Both the position numbers and the translations under genes were made by a program. The notes below the pieces were generated by a model. The model ran no database searches. It was not told the DNA's origin and worked only from the letters and a program-made list of their open reading frames with translations. A stretch of DNA of 64,000 nucleotides, taken from assembly GCF_013409985.1 (NCBI RefSeq), contig NZ_JACCBY010000001.1:372001-436000 (forward strand). Reading direction: 5' to 3'. The DNA comes from Sphingomonas melonis. Its GTDB lineage: Bacteria > Pseudomonadota > Alphaproteobacteria > Sphingomonadales > Sphingomonadaceae. Shown here piece by piece: positions 1-9,437 of this stretch; position 1 is the stretch's first letter; every line of letters begins with the position of its first letter.

Positions 1-1212
1 GCTGACCATCAGCGCCACCGCCGGCCCCGCCGCCTGCCACGTCGTCGGCCAGCCGAGCCGTCGCATGCCGAGGATCAGCGCGAAGCTGAGCGCGATCTGC
101 ACCGCCAGCATGACGATCGAGATGATCAGATTGCGGTGCCGCGCCGTATAGACCAGCGCCGATTCGCATACCGCCCCGGTCGAGGCGAGCACCTCGGCGG
201 TCAGCAGGAAGCCGAGCGCGGCGCTGCCCGCGACGAATTGCGGCCCGACCACGCCCATCACCGCGCCGGCGGGGATCGACCCCATCAGCGCAAGACCCGC
301 CTGTGCCGCCATGATCCAGAACGCCACCTGCCGCACCTGATGCGCGATCGCGGCGCGGTCGTTGACCGCGAGGCTCTTGGTGATGACCGGCCCCAGGATC
401 GGGTCGAAGCTGGTCTTGAGCTTCTGCGGAAGGCTCGCGACCTGCTGCGCCATATAATAGATGCCGACGATCTTCGGCTCGAACATCACGCCGAGGATGA
501 ACCGGTCGACGTTGCGGCTGCCCCATTCGAGCGCGTCGGCACCGGCGAGCGGCGCATTGGCGCGGGCGAGCGCGAAGAGCTGGCCGGGATGCGGCGACCA
601 GCCGCGCGGCAGGCCATAGCTGCGCAGGAACGGCACGAAGCTGGCGATCAGCGCCGCGGTCATCGACGCGACATAGGAGAGGACCAGCCCGTCCTTGATC
701 GTGAAGAAGGAGAAGACCCAGGCGGCGATCGAGATCGTCCACGGCTCGACGACGGCGCGCGCGGTCACCGCCGCCTTGACGTTGTGGCGATAGGCGAGCG
801 CCGACAGGCTGACGTCGGACCAGGCCACCGCGACGATGATGCACGGCAGGAACCGGTCGAGCCCGGTCACCTGCGTATTGGCGTACATTACCTCCGGAAA
901 GGCGATCAGCACCGCGCTCGCCGCGATCGACAGGATGAAGGCGAGCGCCAGCGCATCCCAGACGACGCAGACGTGCGGCTGGTCGGACGACGACAGTGCC
1001 TGCGCGAGGCCGCGCTTGAGCCCGAGCGTCGCGACCAGAGCGGCAAGCTCGACCACCACCACGGCGAGCGCGAAGCGGCCGACGAGGTCCGGGCCGTAAA
1101 GGCGGCCGGCGATGAACAGGAACGGGATGCGCGCGGCGAGGCGCAGCACGAAACCGGCGATATTGGTGCGCCCGCCCTTGGCGAGCGCGTCGATGTCCTT
1201 CGATTCGGTCAC
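1..1212 (-). CDS. Oligosaccharide/polysaccharide flippase (Wzx/MATE-like), partial
   Basis: This is the N-terminal 404 codons of a polytopic membrane protein that runs off the left edge. The translation begins VTESKDIDALAKGG and then alternates hydrophobic helices with short charged loops, with motifs typical of the polysaccharide-biosynthesis flippase family: an early AGRLYGP stretch near residue 37, a GSRNVDRFILG-type segment near 230, and an FDPILGPVITK segment near 270. Family members move lipid-linked sugar repeat units across the inner membrane. The start is a GTG at 1212; no ATG is better placed. It is followed upstream by a palindromic repeat and then polA on the same strand. The substrate cannot be told from this fragment. 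Confidence 0.8.
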   Translation of the reverse strand, partial: MTESKDIDALAKGGRTNIAGFVLRLAARIPFLFIAGRLYGPDLVGRFALAVVVVELAALVATLGLKRGLAQALSSSDQPHVCVVWDALALAFILSIAASAVLIAFPEVMYANTQVTGLDRFLPCIIVAVAWSDVSLSALAYRHNVKAAVTARAVVEPWTISIAAWVFSFFTIKDGLVLSYVASMTAALIASFVPFLRSYGLPRGWSPHPGQLFALARANAPLAGADALEWGSRNVDRFILGVMFEPKIVGIYYMAQQVASLPQKLKTSFDPILGPVITKSLAVNDRAAIAHQVRQVAFWIMAAQAGLALMGSIPAGAVMGVVGPQFVAGSAALGFLLTAEVLASTGAVCESALVYTARHRNLIISIVMLAVQIALSFALILGMRRLGWPTTWQAAGPAVALMVS

Positions 1213-1238
1213 GGGTTGGCGATCGTGAGCGTCTCGCA

Positions 1239-1329
1239 CCCACCCTCACCCTTCCGGCGCTGCGCGCCTCCCTCCCTCTCCCATCGGGAGAGGGAGAAGG
1301 CGCCGAAGGCGGCGCAGGGTGAGGGTGAG
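1239..1329. repeat. Long imperfect inverted repeat between polA and the flippase gene
   Basis: A 91-base palindromic element fills the gap. The outer arms read CCACCCTCACCCTTCCGGCG and, inverted, gcgcagggtgagggtgag; the inner part holds a second hairpin around CCCTCTCCCATCGGGAGAGGG. It resembles the palindromic unit found in ribD (17928-17965), which shares the CCCTCACCC/GGGTGAGGG arms. No T-tract follows, so a terminator role is unproven. Confidence 0.8.
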
Positions 1330-1345
1330 TGCGAGGCGGCCGCGA

Positions 1346-4102
1346 TCAATGCGCTGCCCCCCAGCTCGCACCCGTCCCGATCTCGATCCCGAGCGGCACC
1401 GACAGCGTGACCGCCGGCTGCGCCGCCTCGGCCATCACCCGCTCGATCACCGGCTTGGCCGCATCGACGTCACCCTCGGGCAGTTCGAACACGAGTTCGT
1501 CGTGCACCTGGAGCAGCATCTGCACGTTCGGCAGCCCCGCCGCGAGCAGCGCCGGCTCCATCCGCACCATCGCGCGCTTGATGATATCGGCGCTCGTCCC
1601 CTGGATCGGCGCGTTGATCGCGGCGCGCTCGGCGCCTTGCCGTTCGTGCTGCACCTTGCTGCGGATGCGCGGGAAGTGCGTCTTGCGCCCGAACAGCGTC
1701 GTGGTGAAGCCGCGCTCGCGCACGCTCTGCGTCGTCTCGGCAATATAGGTGTTGATGCCGGGGAAGCGCTCGAAATAGCGGTCGATCATCGCCTGCGCCT
1801 CCTCGGCGCTGACGTCGAGCCGGCCCGCAAGGCCCCAGCGGCTGATGCCGTAGAGGATCGCGAAGTTGATCGTCTTGGCGCGGCCGCGGGTGTCGCGGTT
1901 GACCTCGCCGAACAGCTCCATCGCGGTCAGGCTGTGGATGTCGTCGCCATTGGCGAAGGCGTCGCGCAGCGCCGGCACGTCGGCCATATGCGCCGCCAGC
2001 CGCAGCTCGATCTGCGAATAATCGGCGGCGAGGATGACGTTGCCGGGCTCGGCGACGAAGGCGTCGCGGATCTGCCGCCCCACCTCGGTACGGATCGGGA
2101 TGTTCTGGAGGTTGGGCTCGGTCGACGACAGGCGCCCGGTCTGCGCACCGGTCAGCGAGTAACTGGTGTGGACGCGGCCGGTGCGCGGGTTGATCTGCGC
2201 CTGCAACGCATCGGTATAGGTGTTCTTGAGCTTGGTGAGCTGCCGCCAGTCGAGCACCCGCGCGGCGATCTCGGCCCCGGGCGAATCCTTGTCGGCGGCG
2301 ATCCGCTCCAGCTCGGTGACGTCGGTCGAATAGACGCCCGACTTGCCCTTGCGGCCGCCCTTGATGCCCATCCGCTCGAACAGCACGTCACCCAATTGCT
2401 TGGGACTGCCGATCGTGAACGGCGCGCCGGCGTGACCGTGGATCACCGTCTCCAGCCCCGCGATCTGGCCGCTGAACTCGGCGGACAGGCCCGACAGCCG
2501 TTCGCGATCGACCTTGATCCCGCGCATCTCCATCCGCGCGATCACCGGCACCAGCGGCCGGTCGACCATCTCGTAGACGCGCGTCGCCTCCTCGGCGGGC
2601 AGCCGCGCCTTGAAGCGCTTCCACAGCCGATAGGTCACGTCGGCATCCTCGGCGGCGTAGCGCGTCGCGGCCTTCAGATCGACCTCGTGGAAGCCGCGCT
2701 GCGTCTTGCCGGTGCCGACCACGTCCTTGAACGCGATGCAGCTATGCGACAGGTGCGTCGCCGCCAGCTCGTCCATGCCATGACCGTGCAGCCCGGCGTC
2801 GAGATCGAAGCTCATCACGATCGTGTCGTCATGCGGCGCGATCGTAATGCCGTGCAGCCCGAGCACGATCATGTCGAACTTGAGATTGTGCCCGATCTTG
2901 AGCACCGACGCGTCCTCGCAGAGGACCTTGAGCCGGGCGAGCGCCGCGTCGCGCTCGATCTGCGGCGGCGTCTCGCCGAACAGGTCGCTGCCGCCATGGC
3001 CGAGCGGGATATAGCACGCCTTGTTGGCGCCGAGCGCGAGGCTGACGCCGACCAGATCGGCGCCGGTCGCGTCGGTGCCGGTCGTCTCGGTATCGATCGC
3101 GACCCAGCCCTGATGCTGCGCCTGCGCGATCCAGCGGTCGAGCGTCTCGACATCGACCACCGTCTCATAGGCGTCATGCTCGCACGGCGGATCGGCCTCA
3201 TACGGGACCGAGGCGGGGGCGGGCACCGGCTCGTCGGCGACCTGACCGAGCTTGGCGAGCAGGGTGCGGAAGCCGTGATGTTCGAGGAAGGCGCGCAGCG
3301 GCGCGTCGGGGATGCCTTGGAGTTCGAGGTCTTCGAGCGGTTCGGGCAGCGCCACGTCGCAGCGCAGCGATACGAGTTCGCGGCTGAGCCGTGCCATGCC
3401 GGCATGCTCGATCAGATTGTCGCGCAGCTTGCCCTTCTTCATCCCCTCCGCGGCGGCGAGGACCGATTCGAGGTCGCCATGTTCGAGGATCAGCTTGGCG
3501 GCAGTCTTGGGGCCGACGCCGGGGACGCCGGGCACATTGTCGACGCTGTCGCCCATCAGCGCGAGCACGTCGCCCAATTGCGACGGCGCGATGCCGAAGA
3601 ACTTCTCGGCAACATGCTCCGGCCCGAGCCGGCGGTTGTTCATCGTATCGTACAGGTCGAGGCCCGGCTCGATGAGCTGCATCAGATCCTTGTCGGAACT
3701 GACGATCGTCACCTGCCAGCCCTGCGCCAGCGCCGCCTTGGCATAGCAGGCGATGATGTCGTCCGCCTCCAGCCCCTCGGTCTCGATGCACGGCAGCGAG
3801 AAGGCGCGGGTCGCGTCGCGGATCATCGGGAACTGGGGCACCAGATCCTCGGGCGGCGGCGGCCGGTGCGCCTTGTATTGATCGTAGAGATCGTTGCGGA
3901 AGGTCTTCGACGATTTGTCGAGGATCACCGCCATATGCGTCGGCCCCTCCGCCGCATGCAGCTCGTCGGCGAGCTTCCACAGCATTGCGGTATAGCCATA
4001 GACGGCGCCGACGGGCTCGCCATGCTTGTTGGTGAGCGGCGGCAGGCGGTGATAGGCGCGGAAGATATAGCCCGAGCCGTCGACGAGATAGAGATGGGGC
4101 AT
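1346..4102 (-). CDS. polA: DNA polymerase I
   Basis: Full-length Pol I of 918 residues for Okazaki fragment maturation and excision repair. Three domains are visible: a 5'-3' exonuclease from the N-terminus (LYLVDGSGYIFRAYH at residues 3-17) to about 300; a 3'-5' proofreading domain with an intact IDTETTG motif near 334; and the polymerase domain with motif A DYSQIELR near 694 and motif C QVHDELVFE near 862. Proofreading is therefore probably active, unlike in some Pol I proteins that have lost the exonuclease acidic residues. The ATG at 4102 gives the canonical N-terminus; the open frame continues to 5302 but that extension is antisense to the next gene and is not family-like. No strong Shine-Dalgarno sequence is evident. 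Confidence 0.97.
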   Translation of the reverse strand: MPHLYLVDGSGYIFRAYHRLPPLTNKHGEPVGAVYGYTAMLWKLADELHAAEGPTHMAVILDKSSKTFRNDLYDQYKAHRPPPPEDLVPQFPMIRDATRAFSLPCIETEGLEADDIIACYAKAALAQGWQVTIVSSDKDLMQLIEPGLDLYDTMNNRRLGPEHVAEKFFGIAPSQLGDVLALMGDSVDNVPGVPGVGPKTAAKLILEHGDLESVLAAAEGMKKGKLRDNLIEHAGMARLSRELVSLRCDVALPEPLEDLELQGIPDAPLRAFLEHHGFRTLLAKLGQVADEPVPAPASVPYEADPPCEHDAYETVVDVETLDRWIAQAQHQGWVAIDTETTGTDATGADLVGVSLALGANKACYIPLGHGGSDLFGETPPQIERDAALARLKVLCEDASVLKIGHNLKFDMIVLGLHGITIAPHDDTIVMSFDLDAGLHGHGMDELAATHLSHSCIAFKDVVGTGKTQRGFHEVDLKAATRYAAEDADVTYRLWKRFKARLPAEEATRVYEMVDRPLVPVIARMEMRGIKVDRERLSGLSAEFSGQIAGLETVIHGHAGAPFTIGSPKQLGDVLFERMGIKGGRKGKSGVYSTDVTELERIAADKDSPGAEIAARVLDWRQLTKLKNTYTDALQAQINPRTGRVHTSYSLTGAQTGRLSSTEPNLQNIPIRTEVGRQIRDAFVAEPGNVILAADYSQIELRLAAHMADVPALRDAFANGDDIHSLTAMELFGEVNRDTRGRAKTINFAILYGISRWGLAGRLDVSAEEAQAMIDRYFERFPGINTYIAETTQSVRERGFTTTLFGRKTHFPRIRSKVQHERQGAERAAINAPIQGTSADIIKRAMVRMEPALLAAGLPNVQMLLQVHDELVFELPEGDVDAAKPVIERVMAEAAQPAVTLSVPLGIEIGTGASWGAAH

Positions 4103-4195
4103 CGTGGCTGCGTTTACCCGATCGGTCCGGCGGCACCAACCTCTGCTTGGGGCAGACGACGGGTTTGGCGGAGTGTGGCTTTGGGGTAACAGGCC

Positions 4196-4229
4196 CATCG
4201 TCATCCCGACGTTCGCCGGGATGACGATG
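4196..4229. repeat. 34-bp palindrome (CATCCCG-type) between two co-directional genes
   Basis: The sequence CATCGTCATCCCG is followed after a 7-8 base centre by its inverted copy CGGGATGACGATG. It lies just downstream of the beta-lactamase-like gene (stop at 4234) and upstream of polA. It is the short form of the element at 39303-39404. It could act as a weak terminator for the upstream gene, although no T-run follows on the minus strand. Confidence 0.75.
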
Positions 4230-4233
4230 GCGG

Positions 4234-5349
4234 TCAGGCGCCCGTCGCCCCGCCCCCCGCATAGCTCGCCACCGCCGCTGCGACCGACTGGATCAGTTGT
4301 TGCCGCTCGCGGATCGGCCGGCGCGAATCCCCGATCATCACCGCGATCGCATAGCGTCGCCCGTCGGGCGCGGTGAGCAGGCCGACGTCGTTGAAGCCGG
4401 CGTTGCGGCCGCCGAGGTCCTGGCCCGTCCCGGTCTTGTGCGCGATCTGCCAGCCGGCGGGCAGCGCGGCGCGCAGCCGGGCGCGGCCGGTGACCGACGC
4501 GCCCATCGTGTCGAGCAGGATGCGCGTCGAGGTCTCGGTGAACAGCTCGCCGCGCGCCAGCCGCGATAGCGCGTCGGCGATGGCGAGCGGCGCGGCGCCG
4601 TCGGGGGGATCGTTGACATAGGCGTCGAGCGCCGCGGCGCGCGCCTCGGGCGACAGGCGCGAACGGGCCGCCTCGAAGCCGCCGCCCACCGCCATCGCCT
4701 GGTTCCAGGTCAGTCCGGCGGTCTTCGCCTGGAGCAACCGCTCGCCGGGGCCGAAGCGGATGTCGCCCAGTTGCTTGCGCTCGATCATCGCGCGCACGGC
4801 GGCGGGCCCGCCGACATAGGTGAGCAGCCGGTCGTTGGCGGTATTGTCGCTGTGGGTCAGCGCGCGGGTGAGCAATTCGCCCACGGTGGTGTGATAGCCG
4901 TCGCCCTTGACCAGCATCGCGATCGGCTGGTGGAACAGCGTCAGGTCCTCGGGCCGGACGACGACGGGATCGTCGAGCCGCGCCTTGCCCTGGTCGCGCA
5001 GGTCCATCAGCGTCATCGCGACCCACAATTTGCTGACCGACTGCTGCGGCAGGCGGGTGCGCGCGCCCGGCGAGGTCACCGTCCAGCCCTCGTCGACGGC
5101 GCGGATCGCGATGCCGAACTTGCCGTCGAAGCTGCGCGCCAGCGCGTCGATCGTGCTGGTCAGCTGCGCCGGCGCGACGCGGCGCGGCGGCGGCGCGGCG
5201 GAGGGGATCGGGATCGATACCGCGAGCGCCGGCGTCTCGGCGGGGGCGGGGCCGCTGCCGATCGGCCGCGAGGTCGAGCCGCAACCGGCAAGCGCGGCGC
5301 AACTGGCGATCATCAGAATCGATCGGGCCGGACGGCCAAACGCTATCAT
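4234..5349 (-). CDS. Class A beta-lactamase-like serine hydrolase, probable lipoprotein
   Basis: A 371-residue exported serine hydrolase of the class A beta-lactamase/transpeptidase fold. The N-terminus carries a lipobox-like LAGC with Cys23, followed by a Pro/Ala-rich linker to about residue 60. The catalytic SVSK has Ser104 and Lys107, the SDN loop is S167-D168-N169, and the KTG triad is K305-T306-G307. After the SDN loop, E203-R-L-L-Q207 aligns by spacing with the class A omega-loop motif ExxLN, so the general-base Glu seems present but the usual Asn is Gln. Known relatives hydrolyse beta-lactams; this one could have low or altered activity or act on peptidoglycan-like substrates. It is divergent from the ThDP enzyme gene with a 173-bp shared upstream region. 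Confidence 0.85.
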   Translation of the reverse strand: MIAFGRPARSILMIASCAALAGCGSTSRPIGSGPAPAETPALAVSIPIPSAAPPPRRVAPAQLTSTIDALARSFDGKFGIAIRAVDEGWTVTSPGARTRLPQQSVSKLWVAMTLMDLRDQGKARLDDPVVVRPEDLTLFHQPIAMLVKGDGYHTTVGELLTRALTHSDNTANDRLLTYVGGPAAVRAMIERKQLGDIRFGPGERLLQAKTAGLTWNQAMAVGGGFEAARSRLSPEARAAALDAYVNDPPDGAAPLAIADALSRLARGELFTETSTRILLDTMGASVTGRARLRAALPAGWQIAHKTGTGQDLGGRNAGFNDVGLLTAPDGRRYAIAVMIGDSRRPIRERQQLIQSVAAAVASYAGGGATGA

Positions 5350-5522
5350 ACTGGAAAAGAGGCCTCAGCTGGCAAGGCGCCGATCCTTATCCGAGGATCG
5401 GTGCGGCGAAACCGCCGATGCGGCGGGCTGCGACGAACCGCGGCACCGGCGCGGCGAACGGCGGGGCACCATTGCTCCGGCCCGTCCGTTGTTGCCGCAA
5501 TCGAGCAAGCAGGACGGCAGCC

Positions 5523-7307
5523 ATGGCACAGATGACCAGCGACTTCTTCGTGGACCGGCTGAAGGCATGGGGCGTGACGCGCATCTACGGCTATTCCGGC
5601 GACGGCATCAACGGCGTGCTCGGCGCGCTGCAACGCGCGGAGAAGGCGGGCGAGGGCATCGAATTCATCCAGGTCCGCCATGAGGAGATGGCGGCGTTCA
5701 TGGCGAGCGCGCATGCCAAGTTCACCGGCGAACTCGGCGTCTGCCTGTCGACCGGCGGCCCCGGAGCGACGCATCTGCTCACCGGCCTGTACGACGCCAA
5801 GCTCGATCATGCGCCGGTGCTGGCGATCGCCGGCCAGGCCGAGACAACGGTGCGCGGCGCGAGCTACCAGCAGGAGCTCAACCTCGACCGCATCTTCGCC
5901 GATGTCGCGGACTACGTGCAGGAGGCGACCGCGCCGGCGCAGGTCCGCCACGTCACCGACCGGTCGATCCGCATCGCGGTGGCGGGCAATGGCGTCGGCG
6001 TGATCGTGCTGCCGAAGGACGTGCAGGACGAGCCCTATGAGGAGCCCAAGGTCCAGCATGGCTTCACCCGCTCGGGCGTCGGCTACAGCCGGCCGCTGGT
6101 GGTGCCGCAGCCGCGCGACCTCGGCCGCGCCGCCGAGGTGCTCAATGCCGGCGAGAAGGTCGCGATCCTCATCGGCGCGGGCGCGCGCGACGGGGCCGAG
6201 GCGGTGGTGCGGATCGCCGACCTGCTCGGTGCCGGCGTCGCCAAGGCGCTGCTCGGCAAGGACGTGCTCTCCGACGAGCTGCCCTTCGTCACCGGCGCGA
6301 TCGGGCTGCTCGGCACCAAGCCGTCGTGGGACATGATGCAGGGCGCCGACACGCTGCTGATGATCGGCACCGGCTTTCCCTGGGCGGAGTTCCTCCCGCC
6401 CGACGGCAAGGTCCGGGCGGTGCAGATCGACGTCGATGCCGGCATGCTCGGGCTGCGCTATCCCACAGAGGTCAATCTGCACGGCGGCGCGCGCGAGACG
6501 CTGGAGGCGCTGATCCCGCTGATCCACGCCAAGCCCGATCGTTCGTGGCGCGCGGGGATCGAGGCGGGCGTCGCCGACTGGTGGCGGACGCTGGAGGCGC
6601 GCGCGATGGCGGAGGCCAAGCCAGTCAATCCGCAGCGCGTCGTGTGGGAGATGTCGCCGCTGCTCCCCGCCGATGCGATCGTCACCTCAGACAGCGGCTC
6701 GTGCTGCAATTGGTATGCGCGCGACTTCAAGCTGAAGCAGGGGCAGCGCGCGTCGCTGTCGGGCGGGCTCGCGTCGATGGGGGCGGCGGTGCCCTATGCG
6801 ATCGCGGCGAAGTTCGCGCATCCCGAACGGCCGGTGGTGGCGCTGGTCGGTGACGGCGCGATGCAGATGAACAATCTCGCCGAGATGATCACCGTCCAGA
6901 AATACTGGCAGCGCTGGCGCGATCCGCGCTTCATCGTCTGCGTGTTCAACAACGAGGATCTCAACGAGGTGACCTGGGAGCAGCGCGTGATGGAGGGCAA
7001 TCCCCGCTTCCCCACGACGCAGGACCTGCCCGACGTGCCCTATGCGCGCTTCGCCGAGCTGATCGGGCTGAAGGGCATCTTCGTCGACCGGCCGGAGGAC
7101 CTGGCCTCCGCCTGGGCGGCGGCGCTCGCCGCCGACCGGCCGGTGATCCTCGAGGTGAAGACCGATCCCGAGGTCGCGCCGTTGCCGCCACACCTGACAT
7201 TGGCGCAGGCCAAGGCGTTCATGGCGTCGATGGCCAAGGGCGACCGCGGCGCCGGCCGGGTGATCACCGAGACCGCACGGCAATTGTTCAAGGAGGTGAC
7301 GGGCTGA
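5523..7307 (+). CDS. Thiamine-diphosphate-dependent enzyme (pyruvate oxidase/acetolactate synthase family)
   Basis: A 594-residue three-domain ThDP enzyme. The N-terminal pyrimidine-binding domain has the catalytic Glu within VRHEEMAAFMA near residue 58; the central domain binds a nucleotide or has lost that role; the C-terminal pyrophosphate-binding domain has the GDGAMQMN...NN signature near residues 445-480 (GDG then FNNEDLNEV). It resembles the stand-alone pyruvate oxidase-like group (PoxB/YdaP type) more than biosynthetic IlvB, and no IlvN regulatory subunit lies nearby. The ATG at 5523 fits the family start; an upstream in-frame extension to 5418 is not family-like. It converges on nadB with an 18-bp gap. 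The exact substrate is not known. Confidence 0.88.
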   Translation: MAQMTSDFFVDRLKAWGVTRIYGYSGDGINGVLGALQRAEKAGEGIEFIQVRHEEMAAFMASAHAKFTGELGVCLSTGGPGATHLLTGLYDAKLDHAPVLAIAGQAETTVRGASYQQELNLDRIFADVADYVQEATAPAQVRHVTDRSIRIAVAGNGVGVIVLPKDVQDEPYEEPKVQHGFTRSGVGYSRPLVVPQPRDLGRAAEVLNAGEKVAILIGAGARDGAEAVVRIADLLGAGVAKALLGKDVLSDELPFVTGAIGLLGTKPSWDMMQGADTLLMIGTGFPWAEFLPPDGKVRAVQIDVDAGMLGLRYPTEVNLHGGARETLEALIPLIHAKPDRSWRAGIEAGVADWWRTLEARAMAEAKPVNPQRVVWEMSPLLPADAIVTSDSGSCCNWYARDFKLKQGQRASLSGGLASMGAAVPYAIAAKFAHPERPVVALVGDGAMQMNNLAEMITVQKYWQRWRDPRFIVCVFNNEDLNEVTWEQRVMEGNPRFPTTQDLPDVPYARFAELIGLKGIFVDRPEDLASAWAAALAADRPVILEVKTDPEVAPLPPHLTLAQAKAFMASMAKGDRGAGRVITETARQLFKEVTG

Positions 7308-7325
7308 CGGCGACGCCCGCGCCGC

Positions 7326-8918
7326 TCAGGGCACCAGCACCGTATCAACCGCGTCGGGCAGCGTCTCGGGATAGTCGAGTGTATAGTGCAGCCCGCGGCT
7401 CTCGTGCCGGTGCAACGCCGAACGGACGATCAGCGCGGCGGTCTGCAACAGGTTGCGCAGCTCGATCAGATCGGGGGTGACGCGGAAGTGGCCGTAATAA
7501 TCGGCCACCTCCTCGGTCAGCATCTGGATGCGATGCTGCGCGCGTTCGAGCCGCTTGGTGGTGCGGACGATGCCGACGTAATTCCACATGAAGCGGCGGA
7601 TCTCGGTCCAGTTCTGCTTGATCACCACCTCTTCGTCCGAATCGGTGACGCGGCTTTCATCCCAGGGCCGGATCACCGGCACCGCGGGCAGGGCATCCCA
7701 ATGCGTGGTGATATGGTCGGCGCACGCCTCGCCGAACACGAAACATTCGAGCAGGCTGTTCGAGGCGAGCCGGTTGGCGCCGTGCAGCCCGCTCTCGGTG
7801 CATTCGCCCGCGGCATAGAGGCCGGGCAGATCGGTGCGGCCGTCGCGATCGATGACGATGCCGCCGCAGGTATAATGCTGCGCGGGCACCACCGGGATCG
7901 GCTGCACCGTCATGTCGATGCCGAGGCCGAGCAGTTTCTCGTGGATATTGGGAAAATGGCCGCGGACGAAATCGGCCGGCTGGTGGCTGATGTCGAGATG
8001 CACGTAATCGAGGCCGTAGCGCTTGATCTCGGCATCGATCGCGCGCGCCACCACGTCGCGCGGCGCCAGCTCCATCCGCTCGGCATCGTAATAGGACATG
8101 AAGCGCTTGCCGGTGGTCGGGTTGATCAGCCGCCCGCCCTCGCCACGCACCGCCTCGGTGATCAGGAAGTTCTTGACCTCGAGATGGTAGAGGCAGGTCG
8201 GGTGGAACTGCATCATCTCCATGTTGGAGACGCGTGCGCCCGCCCGCCACGCCATCGCGATGCCGTCGCCGGTCGCGCCGCGCGGGGCGGTGGAGAACAG
8301 ATAGGTGCGCCCCGCGCCACCGGTGGCGAGCACCGTCGCCTTTGCGGTGTAGAGCGTGACGCGGCCGGTGCCGCGATCGACCGCATAGACGCCCCAGACG
8401 TTGCCCGCGCCCGAATAGCGCTGCTCGTGGCGGCTGGTGGCGAGATCGATCGCGACCTGATCGGGGACCAATGTGATATTGGGATGCGCCTCGGCGGCGC
8501 GCTGCAGCGCCTCCTGCACCGCCCAGCCGGTCGCGTCGGCGACATGGACGATCCGGCGATGGCTGTGGCCGCCTTCGCGGGTGAGGTGGAGCGCATTCCC
8601 CTCGGTGGCGAAGGGCACGCCGAGCTTGGTCAGCCGTTCGATCGCGGCGGGGGCACCCTCGACGACGAACTCGACGATATCGCGGTCGTTGAGGCCGGCG
8701 CCGGCGACCATCGTGTCCTCGACGTGATGCTCGAACGTGTCGCCGGGTTCGAGCACCGCGGCGATTCCGCCCTGTGCCCAAGCGGTCGACCCTTCGTTGA
8801 GCGCGCCCTTGGCGAGCACGGTGACCTTGAACCGCTCAGCAAGGTTGAGCGCCGCGGTCAGCCCGGCCGCGCCCGAGCCGACGACGAGCACGTCGCTGTT
8901 GCGCGTCGAATCGGTCAT
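7326..8918 (-). CDS. nadB: L-aspartate oxidase
   Basis: A 530-residue flavoprotein that oxidises L-aspartate to iminoaspartate, the first step of de novo NAD synthesis. The dinucleotide-binding motif VVGSGAAGLTAA lies near residue 11, followed by the family stretch STAWAQGGIAAV near 45 and the FAD-dependent signature GLYAAGECTESGLHGANRLA near 365, typical of NadB and fumarate reductase flavoproteins. The ATG at 8918 gives the usual NadB N-terminus; an in-frame ATG further upstream adds 29 residues that do not look like the family. nadA and nadC are not in this window, so the gene is isolated here. Confidence 0.96.
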   Translation of the reverse strand: MTDSTRNSDVLVVGSGAAGLTAALNLAERFKVTVLAKGALNEGSTAWAQGGIAAVLEPGDTFEHHVEDTMVAGAGLNDRDIVEFVVEGAPAAIERLTKLGVPFATEGNALHLTREGGHSHRRIVHVADATGWAVQEALQRAAEAHPNITLVPDQVAIDLATSRHEQRYSGAGNVWGVYAVDRGTGRVTLYTAKATVLATGGAGRTYLFSTAPRGATGDGIAMAWRAGARVSNMEMMQFHPTCLYHLEVKNFLITEAVRGEGGRLINPTTGKRFMSYYDAERMELAPRDVVARAIDAEIKRYGLDYVHLDISHQPADFVRGHFPNIHEKLLGLGIDMTVQPIPVVPAQHYTCGGIVIDRDGRTDLPGLYAAGECTESGLHGANRLASNSLLECFVFGEACADHITTHWDALPAVPVIRPWDESRVTDSDEEVVIKQNWTEIRRFMWNYVGIVRTTKRLERAQHRIQMLTEEVADYYGHFRVTPDLIELRNLLQTAALIVRSALHRHESRGLHYTLDYPETLPDAVDTVLVP

Positions 8919-9050
8919 CGGGCGGCCGGCGCCGCGTGGGGGGTGCTGGTCATCAGGGGCGGGGTTGCGATGGCAAGGAAGGCGCGCATCGTGACGCTGT
9001 GGCATAAACCGGGGCGGATAGGACAGGCGGATTTGTTAGGGGAGAGTCGC

Positions 9051-9437
9051 TTAACTCCCCTCCCGCTTGCGGGAGGGGCTGGGGGTGGGCGCATCCGCAA
9101 GTGACGCGCCTATCATCGCCACCACGCCTTCCACGTTCTCCATCACATCCGCGTTGCTGAACCGCAGGACGGTATAGCCCTGTTCAAGCATGAACTGATC
9201 GCGCCGTGCGTCGTGCACCGCGGTTGCGGCATGCGACTCGCCATCCAGCTCCACGACCAATTTGCTCCGCCGACACAGGAAGTCGCAGACATAGGGACCG
9301 AGCGGCATCTGCCGGCTGAACTTGTGTCCGTTCAGCCTGCTGTTGCCGAGATAGCTCCACAGGCGACGCTCGGCGGGCGTCGCCTCGTTGCGCAATTTGC
9401 GTGCCCGCGCGGTGTCGCGCGGTCGCCAGTCCGGCAT
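9051..9437 (-). CDS. DUF559 (VSR-like endonuclease fold) domain protein
   Basis: A 128-residue protein that matches the DUF559 family, which has a very-short-patch-repair-like nuclease fold. Recognisable parts are [15 protein letters not shown] near residue 13, an [18 protein letters not shown] core near residues 48-66 with the family D...E...D acidic pattern, and [12 protein letters not shown] near residue 91. The last dozen residues ([12 protein letters not shown]) are not family-like: they are the translation of a palindromic repeat at 9054-9090. The ATG at 9437 directly abuts the stop codon of the upstream ABC ATPase gene, so translation is probably coupled. The real biological function of this family is not established. 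Confidence 0.88.
   Translation of the reverse strand: MPDWRPRDTARARKLRNEATPAERRLWSYLGNSRLNGHKFSRQMPLGPYVCDFLCRRSKLVVELDGESHAATAVHDARRDQFMLEQGYTVLRFSNADVMENVEGVVAMIGASLADAPTPSPSRKREGS
9054..9090. repeat. Hairpin repeat, left copy, inside the 3' end of the DUF559 gene
   Basis: A perfect palindrome with arms CCCCTCCCGC and GCGGGAGGGG (9057-9078, two-base loop) followed by CTGGGGGTGGG. It is the inverted counterpart of the copy at 9445-9482. It encodes the C-terminal residues of the DUF559 protein. Confidence 0.9.

Noticed and set aside
1319..4189. Open frame of about 950 codons antisense to polA
   Set aside because: The sense strand encodes full-length DNA polymerase I; the antisense translation has no domain.
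4103..5302. N-terminal extension of polA
   Set aside because: The frame stays open but is antisense to the beta-lactamase-like gene and not present in the Pol I family.
9057..9078. Hairpin read as a transcription terminator
   Set aside because: It lies inside the coding end of the DUF559 gene, has no T-tract on either strand, and has an inverted twin at 9458.
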